Below are positions 7,137-15,791 of a stretch of 64,000 nt of DNA, piece by piece. Location of the stretch: the NCBI RefSeq assembly GCF_003385595.1, contig NZ_QNUE01000001.1:1-64000 (forward strand). The letters are read 5' to 3'. The notes under the pieces are model-generated. The model was not told where the DNA came from and did not search any database. It saw only the letters and a list, made by a program, of their open reading frames with translations. Source of the DNA: Chryseobacterium flavum (GTDB taxonomy: Bacteria; Bacteroidota; Bacteroidia; Flavobacteriales; Weeksellaceae). A program made the translations under genes and the position numbers. Within the stretch, counting starts at the first letter, position 1; each line of letters starts with the position of its first letter.

Positions 7137-10100
7137 TTAGTTTTTATAATTGTATTTCATTTCCTTCAGTACATTACCGTTCACATCCACTACTTTCTCC
7201 AAGCGGTTGGCCGTATCGTAGATATAACTTTCCCTGATCCCGGATGGCGGAGTGATGCTGGTCACACCGATCAGTGGATTATAGGTATAGGTACTGATCT
7301 GATAGCCTGATAAACCGCTATTCTTCCTGAAGGTATCCAAAGCCGTAATTAATGCTCCTTCCTGGGCCGGATTTAAAGCATCCGCATTGGAGGCATCCAC
7401 AATAGCTGTTATCACTCCAAGGCTTACCAGCTGGTCATATGTGGCGCCTTCTACTTTGGCTATAGGCTGGGTATTGTTATACCCCCATACAATAGCAACA
7501 GGAACACCATCTTTGGTGGTGTACTGCAGGATATTTCCCTTGGCATCATATTTATCGTAGCTTACTTCAGTACGCGCGTTGCTAAGGTTTTGAAGGTCAT
7601 AGGACAAGACGGAAGTCGGCAGCACAAGACCGGAGGTTTTGGTATTGGCCTCGGTCTGGCTTACCGGGTAAATGGTTGATGTTTTGGAAAGGGTTTTGAC
7701 AGTACTCCCGATAGTCTGAGTGCTTATTGTTTCTAATGGAATACCAATCATGTTCTTTTCAATCATCAACTGGTTGCCTTTTTCATGAGCGTAGCTGTAA
7801 GTGGTCTCCTGGATCGTGTTATCCGGAAAAGTTATCTTTTGAGAAGTTGGCTGCCAATGTTGATTATTTCCATAAGTTGTACCTGATTTTGTTTCAACGA
7901 TCTGATTAGTAATATATTCTTTTGAAATGGTTTCTATTAATTTAGAAAAACCATAATAATTCTGATAAAACGTATATGATATATTAGGAATAGGACCATC
8001 TTGAGGATTGCTAACATATCCAGGACTTAATGAAAAATTCTCCTTAAATATAAAAGATGTCACATTATTTTGAACAAAATTATAGGAATAGTCAGTACTT
8101 TTTATAATGTTATAGTTATTGTTATTAAAACCATATTGCATCTCATTCTGTAGCAAACCTCTTTTTATTTGACCACTATTACTATGTGGAGCATCTAGAA
8201 TAGGGGGATCGTATAAGTATGCATTTGAATCCCCTGCATACAAATAATTTTTCTCAACAGCTTTGTTATTATCAATTAATTCCGTAATAGATTTATAGAA
8301 AATTTTATTTGATCTGTCATTATAATCGCTCAAAATATTATCTTTATAAAATCGATATACAGGAATTGGAAATGATACAAGCGGAGGATTTCCCGTACCG
8401 CTACTATTGCATTCTAATGCACAGTTTCTTTTGGTTACTATATAATCAAATAGCTTTGGAGCAGCTGCATTGGCAATGCTTGTTTTTTGTAAATCTTTAT
8501 CAACAAGTTTATTATAATAAAACCATTTTGTGTATATGCCATTCTCCGTATTATTTTCTTCAATTTTTTTAACTCTACTTCCTCCATAATGCTTCAAAAC
8601 AGTTTGCAATTCTTTCCTAAAATTATAATATACCGATGCCATCCCATCTATTCTACCTATATAAGAAGAAACAAAATATTCAACCTTATAAAGATGACCC
8701 GCTACTGTATTTACAGGACAGTTATAATCTGTAGGCAGTCCTGTAATACATTCCTTGGCTACTAATGGAATGTTATAATCCCTGCTATGACCTCTTACAT
8801 TTTGTCCAGTTGTCAGATCAGTTATACTAATACCATGTACTTCATGAGAATCGGGATAACCACAGTCTGAATAGTCCGTACTGGCATACGCTGAATAGGT
8901 GATTGGGGATCCATTAGAGGTAAAAGAGAAACTTTTTGTCATTGTTTTAGGACTACTGCATAATCTTGATATTTGCAAACCTATACTTTCAGATTTTTCA
9001 ACCTCTTCAAGGTCAGAAGAACTGTTTGATTCATATGTGATCTCTGAATACCCTCCGGTAGGATAATAGATCCTCTTCAAATTTCCAAGATACATTTTGT
9101 CCGGATCTACATCTTTATCAGCAGAAGCCCAACCGTTTGTTTTAGTAAGAATGTAATTGGGAACTTTTCCTGATATATTTGCAAAAGGTGTTTGATTGGC
9201 TTTGCCATTTGAATATCCATAAAAATCTGTTGCCAGGCTAAACCTTGCCGGAATACTTTCTTTTGAATAATATTCAAATTTATATTTTTGATTGGAAATG
9301 CTTTCATAAACGTTATTTAAGAAATGTCGGTTAACTGTACTCTGCTCATTTAAAGGCAAACCATAATAAGTGACGGCAGAACCTGCATTTATATCATCAT
9401 AAGCCAACTGGAAATTTTTTATAACCTGGTTATTCTTTTTGGAAAGAACTGCAATTGAGGTAAGGAGCTTTCCATCGCCATTCAGTAAATCTTTCCTTTG
9501 TTTATCATACAAAAAATTAAGCTTAACTACATCACTTTCAATTGTTAATAATCTTGGTTTCAGTGCGACCATTGTCGTCTTACTTTTTGTAATGCCACTA
9601 TTTTCATAGGTATTAGGAACGCAACAGCTTTCAGAAACACTAAAAGAAGCACTCATAGAGGCATAATAACTGATTTGCTCTACAGAATAATCAAAACTGA
9701 TCTCTTCATTTTTGTTAGTAATAATTTTAGATAAATACCATCCGGAAGTATAGTATTTATCCGGTCCTTTATAATCAATTCTGGATCTTTCCAAAAACTT
9801 CTCTTCTCCTCCGAAATAGTATTTATTCCCCTGATTATCTGTAAGGGTAAACTCCAGATTTTTGCCATATTGCGTTACTATTGTAGTTTTATCCGTAATG
9901 GTCAATTTTGATCCATCGCCTCCGTTATAATGAACGTTAAGGTTTTTATCAATATAAAATTGTCCGGACATCCCGTTGGAAAGGGAGAAACTAAACCAAT
10001 CATATTCTGTATCAATAGAATTGTCAGGATGGGCGGCTGTTTTAATAGTATTTGCATCTGCATTAACATCAATGGTACCGGGAAACCAAACTGATGCTGA

Positions 10101-10445
10101 CGTTTCATCCTGTTCATCCCTTACAACCCTTGAAATGGCTCCTCCTGCAACCAACTGCCAGGACATTCCTATATTGTTTCCTGTATCATCTACTTTAATT
10201 CCGCTGTTATATCCCAGGCTTACAGGTACATTAATACCTGCATTTATATTATATATTGGTAAACTATAAGTAAACTCTCCTGAAGGCGAATTATTAAAAT
10301 CCAAACTATAAGTACTGATTTTATACGTTTCTGCCGATGGTGGTTTAATATCAGGTAATGATTTATCAATATTACTTTGTGCGCTAAAATTATTTGTAGT
10401 AATGAGTATGCCAAGCATTACCACTGATAGATATATTTTCTTCAT
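7137..10445 (-). CDS. Exported SpvB/RHS-like repeat protein, partner of the RHS toxin
   Basis: 1102 residues with a signal peptide (1-22, FSAQ). The N-terminal 200 residues resemble the SpvB/TcaB-like region of RHS and insecticidal-toxin proteins (PIYNINAGINVPVSLGYNSG, GMSWQLVAGG). The C-terminal 250 residues contain YD-type elements (YDAKGNILQY, YTYNPLIGVTSITPPSG, YDTANRLEKV) and end at KYNYKN with no toxin tip. It lies 7 bp downstream of the T9SS protein and 7 bp upstream of the RHS toxin, so the three form one transcription unit. A scaffold or shell role is likely by analogy with the B component of Tc toxins, but that is inference. The middle third (about 7900-9100) is much more AT-rich than both ends. 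Confidence 0.8.
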   Translation of the reverse strand: MKKIYLSVVMLGILITTNNFSAQSNIDKSLPDIKPPSAETYKISTYSLDFNNSPSGEFTYSLPIYNINAGINVPVSLGYNSGIKVDDTGNNIGMSWQLVAGGAISRVVRDEQDETSASVWFPGTIDVNADANTIKTAAHPDNSIDTEYDWFSFSLSNGMSGQFYIDKNLNVHYNGGDGSKLTITDKTTIVTQYGKNLEFTLTDNQGNKYYFGGEEKFLERSRIDYKGPDKYYTSGWYLSKIITNKNEEISFDYSVEQISYYASMSASFSVSESCCVPNTYENSGITKSKTTMVALKPRLLTIESDVVKLNFLYDKQRKDLLNGDGKLLTSIAVLSKKNNQVIKNFQLAYDDINAGSAVTYYGLPLNEQSTVNRHFLNNVYESISNQKYKFEYYSKESIPARFSLATDFYGYSNGKANQTPFANISGKVPNYILTKTNGWASADKDVDPDKMYLGNLKRIYYPTGGYSEITYESNSSSDLEEVEKSESIGLQISRLCSSPKTMTKSFSFTSNGSPITYSAYASTDYSDCGYPDSHEVHGISITDLTTGQNVRGHSRDYNIPLVAKECITGLPTDYNCPVNTVAGHLYKVEYFVSSYIGRIDGMASVYYNFRKELQTVLKHYGGSRVKKIEENNTENGIYTKWFYYNKLVDKDLQKTSIANAAAPKLFDYIVTKRNCALECNSSGTGNPPLVSFPIPVYRFYKDNILSDYNDRSNKIFYKSITELIDNNKAVEKNYLYAGDSNAYLYDPPILDAPHSNSGQIKRGLLQNEMQYGFNNNNYNIIKSTDYSYNFVQNNVTSFIFKENFSLSPGYVSNPQDGPIPNISYTFYQNYYGFSKLIETISKEYITNQIVETKSGTTYGNNQHWQPTSQKITFPDNTIQETTYSYAHEKGNQLMIEKNMIGIPLETISTQTIGSTVKTLSKTSTIYPVSQTEANTKTSGLVLPTSVLSYDLQNLSNARTEVSYDKYDAKGNILQYTTKDGVPVAIVWGYNNTQPIAKVEGATYDQLVSLGVITAIVDASNADALNPAQEGALITALDTFRKNSGLSGYQISTYTYNPLIGVTSITPPSGIRESYIYDTANRLEKVVDVNGNVLKEMKYNYKN

Positions 10446-10452
10446 TTATATT

Positions 10453-12078
10453 TTATTTTTTTATCAGTTTAGCGTTCGCTGTTTTGTTATCATTAGTTTT
10501 TATTGTCACCAGGTAAGCTCCCTGTATCAAAGCCTGGGTATTGATCTTCGTTACAGAATTCTTTGTTGTGAGACTTTGAAGCTGTCTTCCGCTCATATCG
10601 TAAACTGTAATTTGAGCATCTTTAAAGTCAAAACCTATTTCCACATAGGCATAATCAGATACCGGGTTCGGATAGATCTTAATGTCATGTTTCTCGATCA
10701 GCTGGTCTACCTGTCTGTCTCCAAGCTTTACGATCTTCCAGTTCTCTTTCCCCAGCTCTTCTGCACTGGTTCCTGCAAGGATTATCGAGCCATCCCGGTT
10801 AAGCCTCAGATCTGAAAGCCTTTCCTCCTTCTTTTTAGATTCCCCTTTTACATGCTTTCTCCACTGTTCATTGCCATTGCCATCCAGGTACAGCATCCAG
10901 AAGGTTTCATCCCCGGTTTCTATTCTTCCTTCTGCCTGGGTGTAACCACCCAAAAGAATTCCCCTGGTTCCTTTATCATCTGCTGAGTGAAGAACATTCA
11001 TTCCCATCAGGAGATCACGGTTTTTAAAATTGTAAGATTTCTGCCACTGTTCATTGCCACGTTCATCAAGGGCAACCAGCCATAAGTCCGTGCCTTCCTC
11101 TATTCCTGTGGTCTTGTTACCGGATCTCTCTGATCTTGATTCACCACCGATAATATATCCGTCGGATTTCAGAGAAAGGGTCCGTAAATGGTCATCTCCG
11201 GTTCCCCCATAGTTCTTTTCCCATTCCACCTTTCCGTTCTTATCTAACTTTATGATCCAGTAATCCCCTTCACCGAAGTTGCTGCTGGATTTTGGCAAAT
11301 AGCTTATGGCTGTAGAAGCTGCAGAGGACAAGTTCCGGTGGGCAGATGGATCAGCCGGATTCCTTACTTCCGAATCACGCATCCCGGAGCTTCTGGAATA
11401 CACTCCTAATAAGACTCCTCCGTCTTTCGTGGGAATCATTTTCTCTACCTCATCCAGGCCTTTTCCTCCTAAAATAAGTTGTGACAGTTCTTTTCCATCT
11501 TTATCCAATCTGATGATCCAGGCATCTTTGGAACCATAGCCTTTGGGGGAGTTGTGTACGTTTCCTGCGACAAAAAAACCTAAGTCTGTAGTCTGGATCA
11601 CTGCCCTGGCTTCTTCATCTGAAGAGGTGCCCAGGGTTTTCTGCCAGAGTTCATCCCCGAATTCATTCAAACGGATCAGCCAGATATCTGAACCGCCTTT
11701 GGATGCTTCTTTCTTATCCAGCCCTTTCCCGGAATAGGAAGTTCCTGAAATTAAAAATCCACCATCCTGAGTGGCTACTGTTGCGGATAAATAATCATGG
11801 TTCTGGCCGGAAAAGTATTTCTCCCAGACTTGTTCTCCCTGCTGGTTCAGTTTCACCAGGTGGAAGTCATAGCCGTTATTTTGTTTATTTCCTGAGACCT
11901 GAAGCTTATCGCTTTGAATGCTGCTTCCTGTAATTAAATACTGCTGGTCAATGGTCGTAGTCACCTGGCTCAAAAAATCCTGCGTGGAGGATTTGATGTC
12001 TTTCTGCCAGATCGTTTCCTGGGCAGACATACCCAGGACCGTGCATAACGTCAATGCACCAAGATAAATTTTTTTCAT
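10453..12078 (-). CDS. T9SS-exported beta-propeller-like repeat protein
   Basis: 541 residues from the ATG at 12078, which opens a standard signal peptide (ends GMSAQ); an ATG two codons upstream is also possible. About six repeats follow with the pattern WL-x2-LD-x2-GNE-x-W-x-K then DGG-x2-x-GG, which looks like a blade repeat of a beta-propeller. The last 75 residues (from YPNPVSDYAYVEI to ANAKLIKK) are a type A T9SS C-terminal sorting domain, which sends the protein across the outer membrane and usually anchors it on the surface. It heads the three-gene RHS operon. A role as surface anchor or receptor-binding partner of the RHS proteins is inferred from this position. Confidence 0.85.
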   Translation of the reverse strand: MKKIYLGALTLCTVLGMSAQETIWQKDIKSSTQDFLSQVTTTIDQQYLITGSSIQSDKLQVSGNKQNNGYDFHLVKLNQQGEQVWEKYFSGQNHDYLSATVATQDGGFLISGTSYSGKGLDKKEASKGGSDIWLIRLNEFGDELWQKTLGTSSDEEARAVIQTTDLGFFVAGNVHNSPKGYGSKDAWIIRLDKDGKELSQLILGGKGLDEVEKMIPTKDGGVLLGVYSRSSGMRDSEVRNPADPSAHRNLSSAASTAISYLPKSSSNFGEGDYWIIKLDKNGKVEWEKNYGGTGDDHLRTLSLKSDGYIIGGESRSERSGNKTTGIEEGTDLWLVALDERGNEQWQKSYNFKNRDLLMGMNVLHSADDKGTRGILLGGYTQAEGRIETGDETFWMLYLDGNGNEQWRKHVKGESKKKEERLSDLRLNRDGSIILAGTSAEELGKENWKIVKLGDRQVDQLIEKHDIKIYPNPVSDYAYVEIGFDFKDAQITVYDMSGRQLQSLTTKNSVTKINTQALIQGAYLVTIKTNDNKTANAKLIKK

Positions 12079-12197
12079 AGGCATTTGAATTTTTTTGAAA
12101 AATAAAAATTTAAAAATGAAATAAATAGGTTTTTATGTGTATTTCATTTGTAATTTTACATACACATTTATATAATTCTTCCGCAAAAATCATAATA

Positions 12198-12225
12198 TTG
12201 TACAACCTGCATACAAATTGTACAA
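12198..12225. promoter_or_regulatory. Two identical 8-bp palindromes upstream of the RHS operon
   Basis: ATTGTACAA occurs at 12197-12205 and 12217-12225. TTGTACAA is self-complementary, and the two copies are 20 bp apart centre to centre, so they would face the same side of the helix. They lie about 120-150 bp upstream of the first gene of the RHS operon. This has the form of a paired binding site for a dimeric regulator, but no regulator is identified. Confidence 0.45.
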
Positions 12226-12229
12226 GTTT

Positions 12230-12328
12230 TTACGGTTTTGTGAGTTTTAGGGAAAGGATATCAAAGAGATGATCAATATCCGGATTCGAAATAAAAGGAG
12301 CGGAATACTCCGTTGTAAAATTCTTCAT
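12230..12328 (-). CDS. Possible 32-residue small protein
   Basis: An open frame with ATG at 12328 reads MKNFTTEYSAPFISNP, then DIDHLFDILSLKLTKP and stop. It has no signal peptide or membrane segment. It lies in the upstream region of the RHS operon, just before the paired palindromes. A frame this short can occur by chance; only the reasonable amino-acid composition supports it. Confidence 0.25.
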   Translation of the reverse strand: MKNFTTEYSAPFISNPDIDHLFDILSLKLTKP

Positions 12329-12556
12329 GTCAGTGTTAGTTTAGGCACAGTTATTATAATACCACAAAAATAAGCTTTTCAGTTCACAGAGGAAAGACTT
12401 ATATCATTTTATGTGTGCTGATTTTCATCATAAAATCATGTGGATCAGATATCTTTGGATTTATAGGGCAAAGATAATCCGCTAATACGTCAAAAGCTGT
12501 CGTGTATTCCGGAAAAGTTTTATTTATTCAGAATGAAAACAGACTTCCGGATCCTT
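12329..12556. other. Intergenic stretch without recognised feature
   Basis: Together with 12079-12229 this forms the gap between the RHS operon and the YdeI-like gene. I see no further gene, hairpin terminator or clear promoter in this part. Confidence 0.5.
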
Positions 12557-13141
12557 TTAACGGAATGGCTTGGGTTTCTCACTTCGGGCGGCATGCACAG
12601 CAATTTCATCTATCCTTTTTTGCCGCGTTTCAGGTCTCCTGGCCAGCACGATCCATTGCAGCAGCATTTTCTTTACCGATTTGCTCAGGCCCGTAAAATA
12701 CGCTTCAGCTCCTGTATATTGCCTGAGAGCTTTATCCAGGTCTGCAGGAATCTGCAATTCCTCTACACTGTCCAATAAGGTCCACGAGCCATTTTGTTTT
12801 GCTATACTGATGCTCTTATATCCGGCTTCGGTCATCAGTCCTTCCGAGATCAACCTTTCCACTTTTTCTTTATTGATCTTAGACCAGGTTCCGTTAGGTT
12901 TACGTCTGCTGAACAACTGCCTGAAAGAGTGTTCATCAATAGTCTTTCTCGTGCTGTCTATCCATCCAAAACAAAGCGCCTCATCCACCAGCTCACTCCA
13001 TTCCACCACCGGCCGGCCTGATTTTTTGGTATTGCAAACCACCCATACAGATTGTTCAGAGTCATGATGCTGTTCCAGCCATTTTCTCCAGTCCTTTTTT
13101 GTATGAACGGATATAATCTGTCTGTTTTTTGAAGTTTGCAT
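12557..13141 (-). CDS. YdeI/OmpD-associated family protein
   Basis: 194 residues matching the YdeI family: a SWI-like N-terminal part with SVWVVCNTKKSG and VEWSELVDEALCFGWIDS, then SRRKPNGTWSKINKEKVERL and a basic C-terminus (ETRQKRIDEI). Members are cytosolic; some are annotated as bacteriocin-protection or stress proteins, but the biochemical function is poorly defined. Length is typical. It is transcribed alone, divergently from the nucleotidyltransferase gene, with 243 bp between. Confidence 0.85.
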   Translation of the reverse strand: MQTSKNRQIISVHTKKDWRKWLEQHHDSEQSVWVVCNTKKSGRPVVEWSELVDEALCFGWIDSTRKTIDEHSFRQLFSRRKPNGTWSKINKEKVERLISEGLMTEAGYKSISIAKQNGSWTLLDSVEELQIPADLDKALRQYTGAEAYFTGLSKSVKKMLLQWIVLARRPETRQKRIDEIAVHAARSEKPKPFR

Positions 13142-13338
13142 AGAATCTGTTTTTGCAGTTACTAAAATAAGCTTTAAACCATTACGATCAATACATCTGG
13201 TGAAAAAGCGGGATAATGAATTGATTTGTTTTCCTCTCTTCCATCATTCCCGGCTCCGAACCATTCCCAAAACTAAAATACATAAAACAAATGCCTCGGA
13301 AACTATTTTAGGAACAAAGGTTTATTAAAATATTTCTT

Positions 13339-13346
13339 TAAATTTG
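13339..13346 (+). promoter_or_regulatory. -7 box of the nucleotidyltransferase/HxlR operon
   Basis: TAAATTTG matches the Bacteroidetes -7 consensus TAnnTTTG and lies 38 bp before the chosen start at 13385. No convincing -33 box is seen at the expected distance. It supports the ATG at 13385 rather than the in-frame ATG at 13346, which falls on the box itself. Confidence 0.4.
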
Positions 13347-13384
13347 TGTACACTTCACAAAACTTTAAAAAAAACAATCCCAAC

Positions 13385-14161
13385 ATGATACAGCAGGAAT
13401 TCGCCAGTAACGCAGTTAAAGTTCTGGAACCGGACGACCAGGTCATAGGACTGGCTGTAGCCGGCTCATGGCTTACCGACGAACTTGATGAGTTTTCTGA
13501 TCTTGACCTGATCCTGGTAACAAAGGAAAAAATCTCAGATGATAAGAACCTGATGCTTGAATATGCAGGAAAGCTGGGACATCTATTATCCGGTTTTACA
13601 GGAGAACATGTGGGAGAAAAAAGACTGCTGATCTGTTTGTATGACCACCCGCTTCTGCATGTTGACATTAAGTTTCTCACCCTTGAAGAGTTTCATGACC
13701 GTGTAGAAACCCCTACCCTGTTACTGGACAAAAATCATCAGCTGGAAAAGGTAATCCACCATTCAGAAGCCATATTTCCACATCCTGATTACCAATGGAT
13801 AGAAGACCGCTTCTGGACATGGATTCATTATGCTTTAACAAAAGCCGGCCGCGGAGAATATATGGAAGCATATGATTTCCTGGGATTTTTACGGATGGTG
13901 GTGCTGGGACCATTATTACATATTAAAAACGGAACCCTTCCGCGGGGAGTACGAAAAGTAGAAACAGAACTAAGCAGTAATGATCTGGCAGATTTACTAC
14001 ACACCATTCCGGAGGTTTATAACAAACGTTCAATCTTAAACAGCATAGAACATGCGGTGTCCCTGTACCGCCAACTGAGAACCGAACTGTACGGCAAAAA
14101 CGTCCACTTACTGACAGATACCGAAAAACGTGTGATGGAGTACTTTAAACAATTATCCTGA
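13385..14161 (+). CDS. Nucleotidyltransferase-fold protein
   Basis: 258 residues. The N-terminal part has the polymerase-beta-type nucleotidyltransferase signature GSWLTDELDEFSDLDL (about 27-42), with the GS and DxD residues that bind nucleotide and metal. The rest is helical, as in kanamycin/aminoglycoside-type nucleotidyltransferases and related uncharacterised proteins. The substrate is not evident, and resistance should not be assumed. ATG 13385 was chosen over 13346 because the homologous domain begins there and the promoter box lies between. It is followed 8 bp later by an HxlR regulator, so the two are co-transcribed. Confidence 0.8.
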   Translation: MIQQEFASNAVKVLEPDDQVIGLAVAGSWLTDELDEFSDLDLILVTKEKISDDKNLMLEYAGKLGHLLSGFTGEHVGEKRLLICLYDHPLLHVDIKFLTLEEFHDRVETPTLLLDKNHQLEKVIHHSEAIFPHPDYQWIEDRFWTWIHYALTKAGRGEYMEAYDFLGFLRMVVLGPLLHIKNGTLPRGVRKVETELSSNDLADLLHTIPEVYNKRSILNSIEHAVSLYRQLRTELYGKNVHLLTDTEKRVMEYFKQLS

Positions 14162-14169
14162 TTCCAAAA

Positions 14170-14523
14170 ATGGATCTGAAAACAGAGTACACCGCTGATC
14201 AGGTAAAACTGAAAGAAAAGTGTTATCCCTGTACAATAAGCCTGTCCATGAATCTAATGGGCAGAAAATGGAAAGCCGTTATTCTTTACCATTTAAAAGA
14301 TAATGCCAAAAGATATAGTGAGCTACGCAAAGAAATGCATTTTATAACTGAAATGCCCCTGAGCCTGCAGCTGAAACAATTAGAAAGAGATGGTCTGGTG
14401 TCAAGAAAAATCTACGGTAAGAAACTTACGGTGAAAGTAAATTACAACTTAACAGAATTTAGGGAAACTTTAATTCCGGTACTGGATGCCATGATGAACT
14501 GGGGAAAACCAGGTTATTGCTGA
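14170..14523 (+). CDS. HxlR-family transcriptional regulator
   Basis: 117 residues with the HxlR winged-helix domain: CYPCTISLSMNLMGRKWKAVILYHL, then RYSELRKEM and LSLQLKQLERDGLVSRKIYG. The N-terminal Cys residues (CYPC) are the conserved pair; in several family members such Cys residues sense electrophiles or redox state. It is the second gene of an operon with the nucleotidyltransferase gene. A terminator hairpin follows at 14636. Confidence 0.88.
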   Translation: MDLKTEYTADQVKLKEKCYPCTISLSMNLMGRKWKAVILYHLKDNAKRYSELRKEMHFITEMPLSLQLKQLERDGLVSRKIYGKKLTVKVNYNLTEFRETLIPVLDAMMNWGKPGYC

Positions 14524-14635
14524 AAAGGGGGAATTTATTAAAAAAAAATATATAATCCCATCCTGCACTTCAAACCGGTAATCCTGCCAACGGGATAAAT
14601 AATCACCGGCCAATTTTGAAGACTTTCAAAAAAAT

Positions 14636-14661
14636 AGGCTGTCTCGCTTTTGAGACAGCCT
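14636..14661. terminator. Bidirectional terminator hairpin
   Basis: AGGCTGTCTC - GCTTTT - GAGACAGCCT is a perfect 10-bp stem, preceded by an A-run and followed by TGTTTTCT, between the convergent HxlR gene and the 14693 gene. The CTGTCTC/GAGACAG core recurs in the terminator at 56146. Confidence 0.8.
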
Positions 14662-14692
14662 GTTTTCTAGTCTGTATGCTGAATTCATTAAA

Positions 14693-15268
14693 TTACAGGC
14701 TGAATTTTTCCAGGATGGCTTTTAATTCTTCTAGCGTAATATTATTTCCGGTACCCGTAATATAATACCTCTTCCCTTCCAGATATTGGATGCTTACAAA
14801 TTTATCTTCAGCATACATGGATTCATCAAAAAAAGCGGGATATCCTTTAAAATCAATAATTTTCGTTTTTGAATCAGGAGTCACATATTGCTTAAAATCC
14901 AGATTGCTGATCAGACTCTCGGCAACCTGAGATGCTGCTTTTCCTGCTCCGTCCGTGATCATAAGGTATACAGACTTTTCCCCGTTTATGTATTGGGCTG
15001 TACAGGAAGATCCTGTCTCCGGTTCGTTATAAGCTTCAACTTCAGCTAATGTAAAACCACTTATTTCTTTTTTAATTTTAGATTTGAAAGTATCCGGATC
15101 AAGCGGTTTCAGCTTGCTAAGCTCTTTTTTCAACTGGATGATGGAGGCTGAATCGCTTACCATCTCAATATGCTTTACAGGCTGCGTACCCTTTAATGTT
15201 TTAGCCTCTGCCTGGTTAATTCCTCCGGAGATCGTAATGCCGATCATCATTGTTAAGATGTGTTTCAT
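14693..15268 (-). CDS. Exported protein of unknown function
   Basis: 191 residues with a signal peptide (MKHILTMMIGITISGG, cleavage near INQAEAK). The mature part alternates polar helices and strands (TGSSCTAQYINGEKSVYLMITDG, SIQYLEGKRYYITGTG) and has one Cys. I recognise no family. It is a single gene with a hairpin terminator just downstream. Upstream is a 350-bp gap shared with the divergently transcribed GG-leader peptides. Confidence 0.75.
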   Translation of the reverse strand: MKHILTMMIGITISGGINQAEAKTLKGTQPVKHIEMVSDSASIIQLKKELSKLKPLDPDTFKSKIKKEISGFTLAEVEAYNEPETGSSCTAQYINGEKSVYLMITDGAGKAASQVAESLISNLDFKQYVTPDSKTKIIDFKGYPAFFDESMYAEDKFVSIQYLEGKRYYITGTGNNITLEELKAILEKFSL

Positions 15269-15619
15269 AAATATATTTTGATTTTTCGAAATTTCAATGT
15301 AATGTGAGGAATATGAATCCTGATTGTTTATTATTCAAATTCTATCCTCATGGGGTTAGATTTATATCCTCTCATATCATAATATTCTATTTTTCACGAC
15401 ATTAAGATATAGCATTATAAACGGCTGCAAATCTACTAATATTCTATCGTATGCGGCTCCTGTAACCGCATGATTGTTTACCAATTTTCATGCCAGCAAA
15501 AAGAAAGTGTAATCCATTATAAATAGAATAAAATGCATTTAACAAAAATATTTTATTAATAAATTTACTTCATTTGATAAAAAATAATTAATTTCGAACA
15601 GAACTAAACTCTAAATATT
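15269..15619. other. Intergenic region between exported protein and GG peptides
   Basis: A very AT-rich divergent promoter region. A small hairpin with 6-bp arms (ATGCGG/CCGCAT) lies near 15449-15469. No open frame of interest and no consensus -33/-7 pair was found. Confidence 0.5.
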
Positions 15620-15763
15620 ATGAAAAATTTAAAAAAAATCGAAAGACAGGAACTAAAAGCTATTAAAGGAGGGATCAATTGCCCTGGGGGCCAAATATGC
15701 CTGATTAACGGAAAATGGACCTGCATGCCATATGATGGATGTGGCGGAGGAAACCAACCCTAA
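15620..15763 (+). CDS. Double-glycine leader, Cys-containing bacteriocin-like peptide 1
   Basis: 47 residues, too short for usual gene callers. The N-terminus MKNLKKIERQELKAIKGG is a double-glycine leader of the kind cut by C39 peptidase/ABC exporters. The core of 29 residues has four Cys and is Gly-rich (CPGGQICLING, YDGCGGGNQP). Flavobacteria, especially Chryseobacterium, carry many such short peptides annotated as bacteriocin-like; their activity is mostly untested. A second, different peptide with a matching leader follows 28 bp downstream. No exporter or modifying enzyme is nearby, so secretion must rely on genes elsewhere. Confidence 0.7.
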   Translation: MKNLKKIERQELKAIKGGINCPGGQICLINGKWTCMPYDGCGGGNQP

Positions 15764-15791
15764 TTTTCAAGTTTAACCAAATAACTTTATC

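Noticed and set aside
4643..7237. Plus-strand open frames antisense to the RHS gene (for example 4643-4843, 5704-5946, 6031-6219)
   Set aside because: They lie fully opposite strong coding sequence with RHS motifs and show no recognisable protein features; they are shadows of the minus-strand gene.
11306..11933. Plus-strand frames opposite the T9SS propeller gene
   Set aside because: The minus strand encodes regular repeats and a T9SS tail; the antisense frames are by-products.
1..12078. T6SS or prophage origin of the RHS locus
   Set aside because: No VgrG, PAAR, Hcp, integrase or phage structural gene is seen; both RHS proteins have Sec signals.
13346..13384. Longer start for the nucleotidyltransferase
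   Set aside because: The ATG overlaps a TAnnTTTG -7 box and adds residues outside the family domain.
13303..13680. Minus-strand 125-residue frame opposite the nucleotidyltransferase gene
   Set aside because: Serine-rich low-complexity shadow of a gene with a clear nucleotidyltransferase motif.
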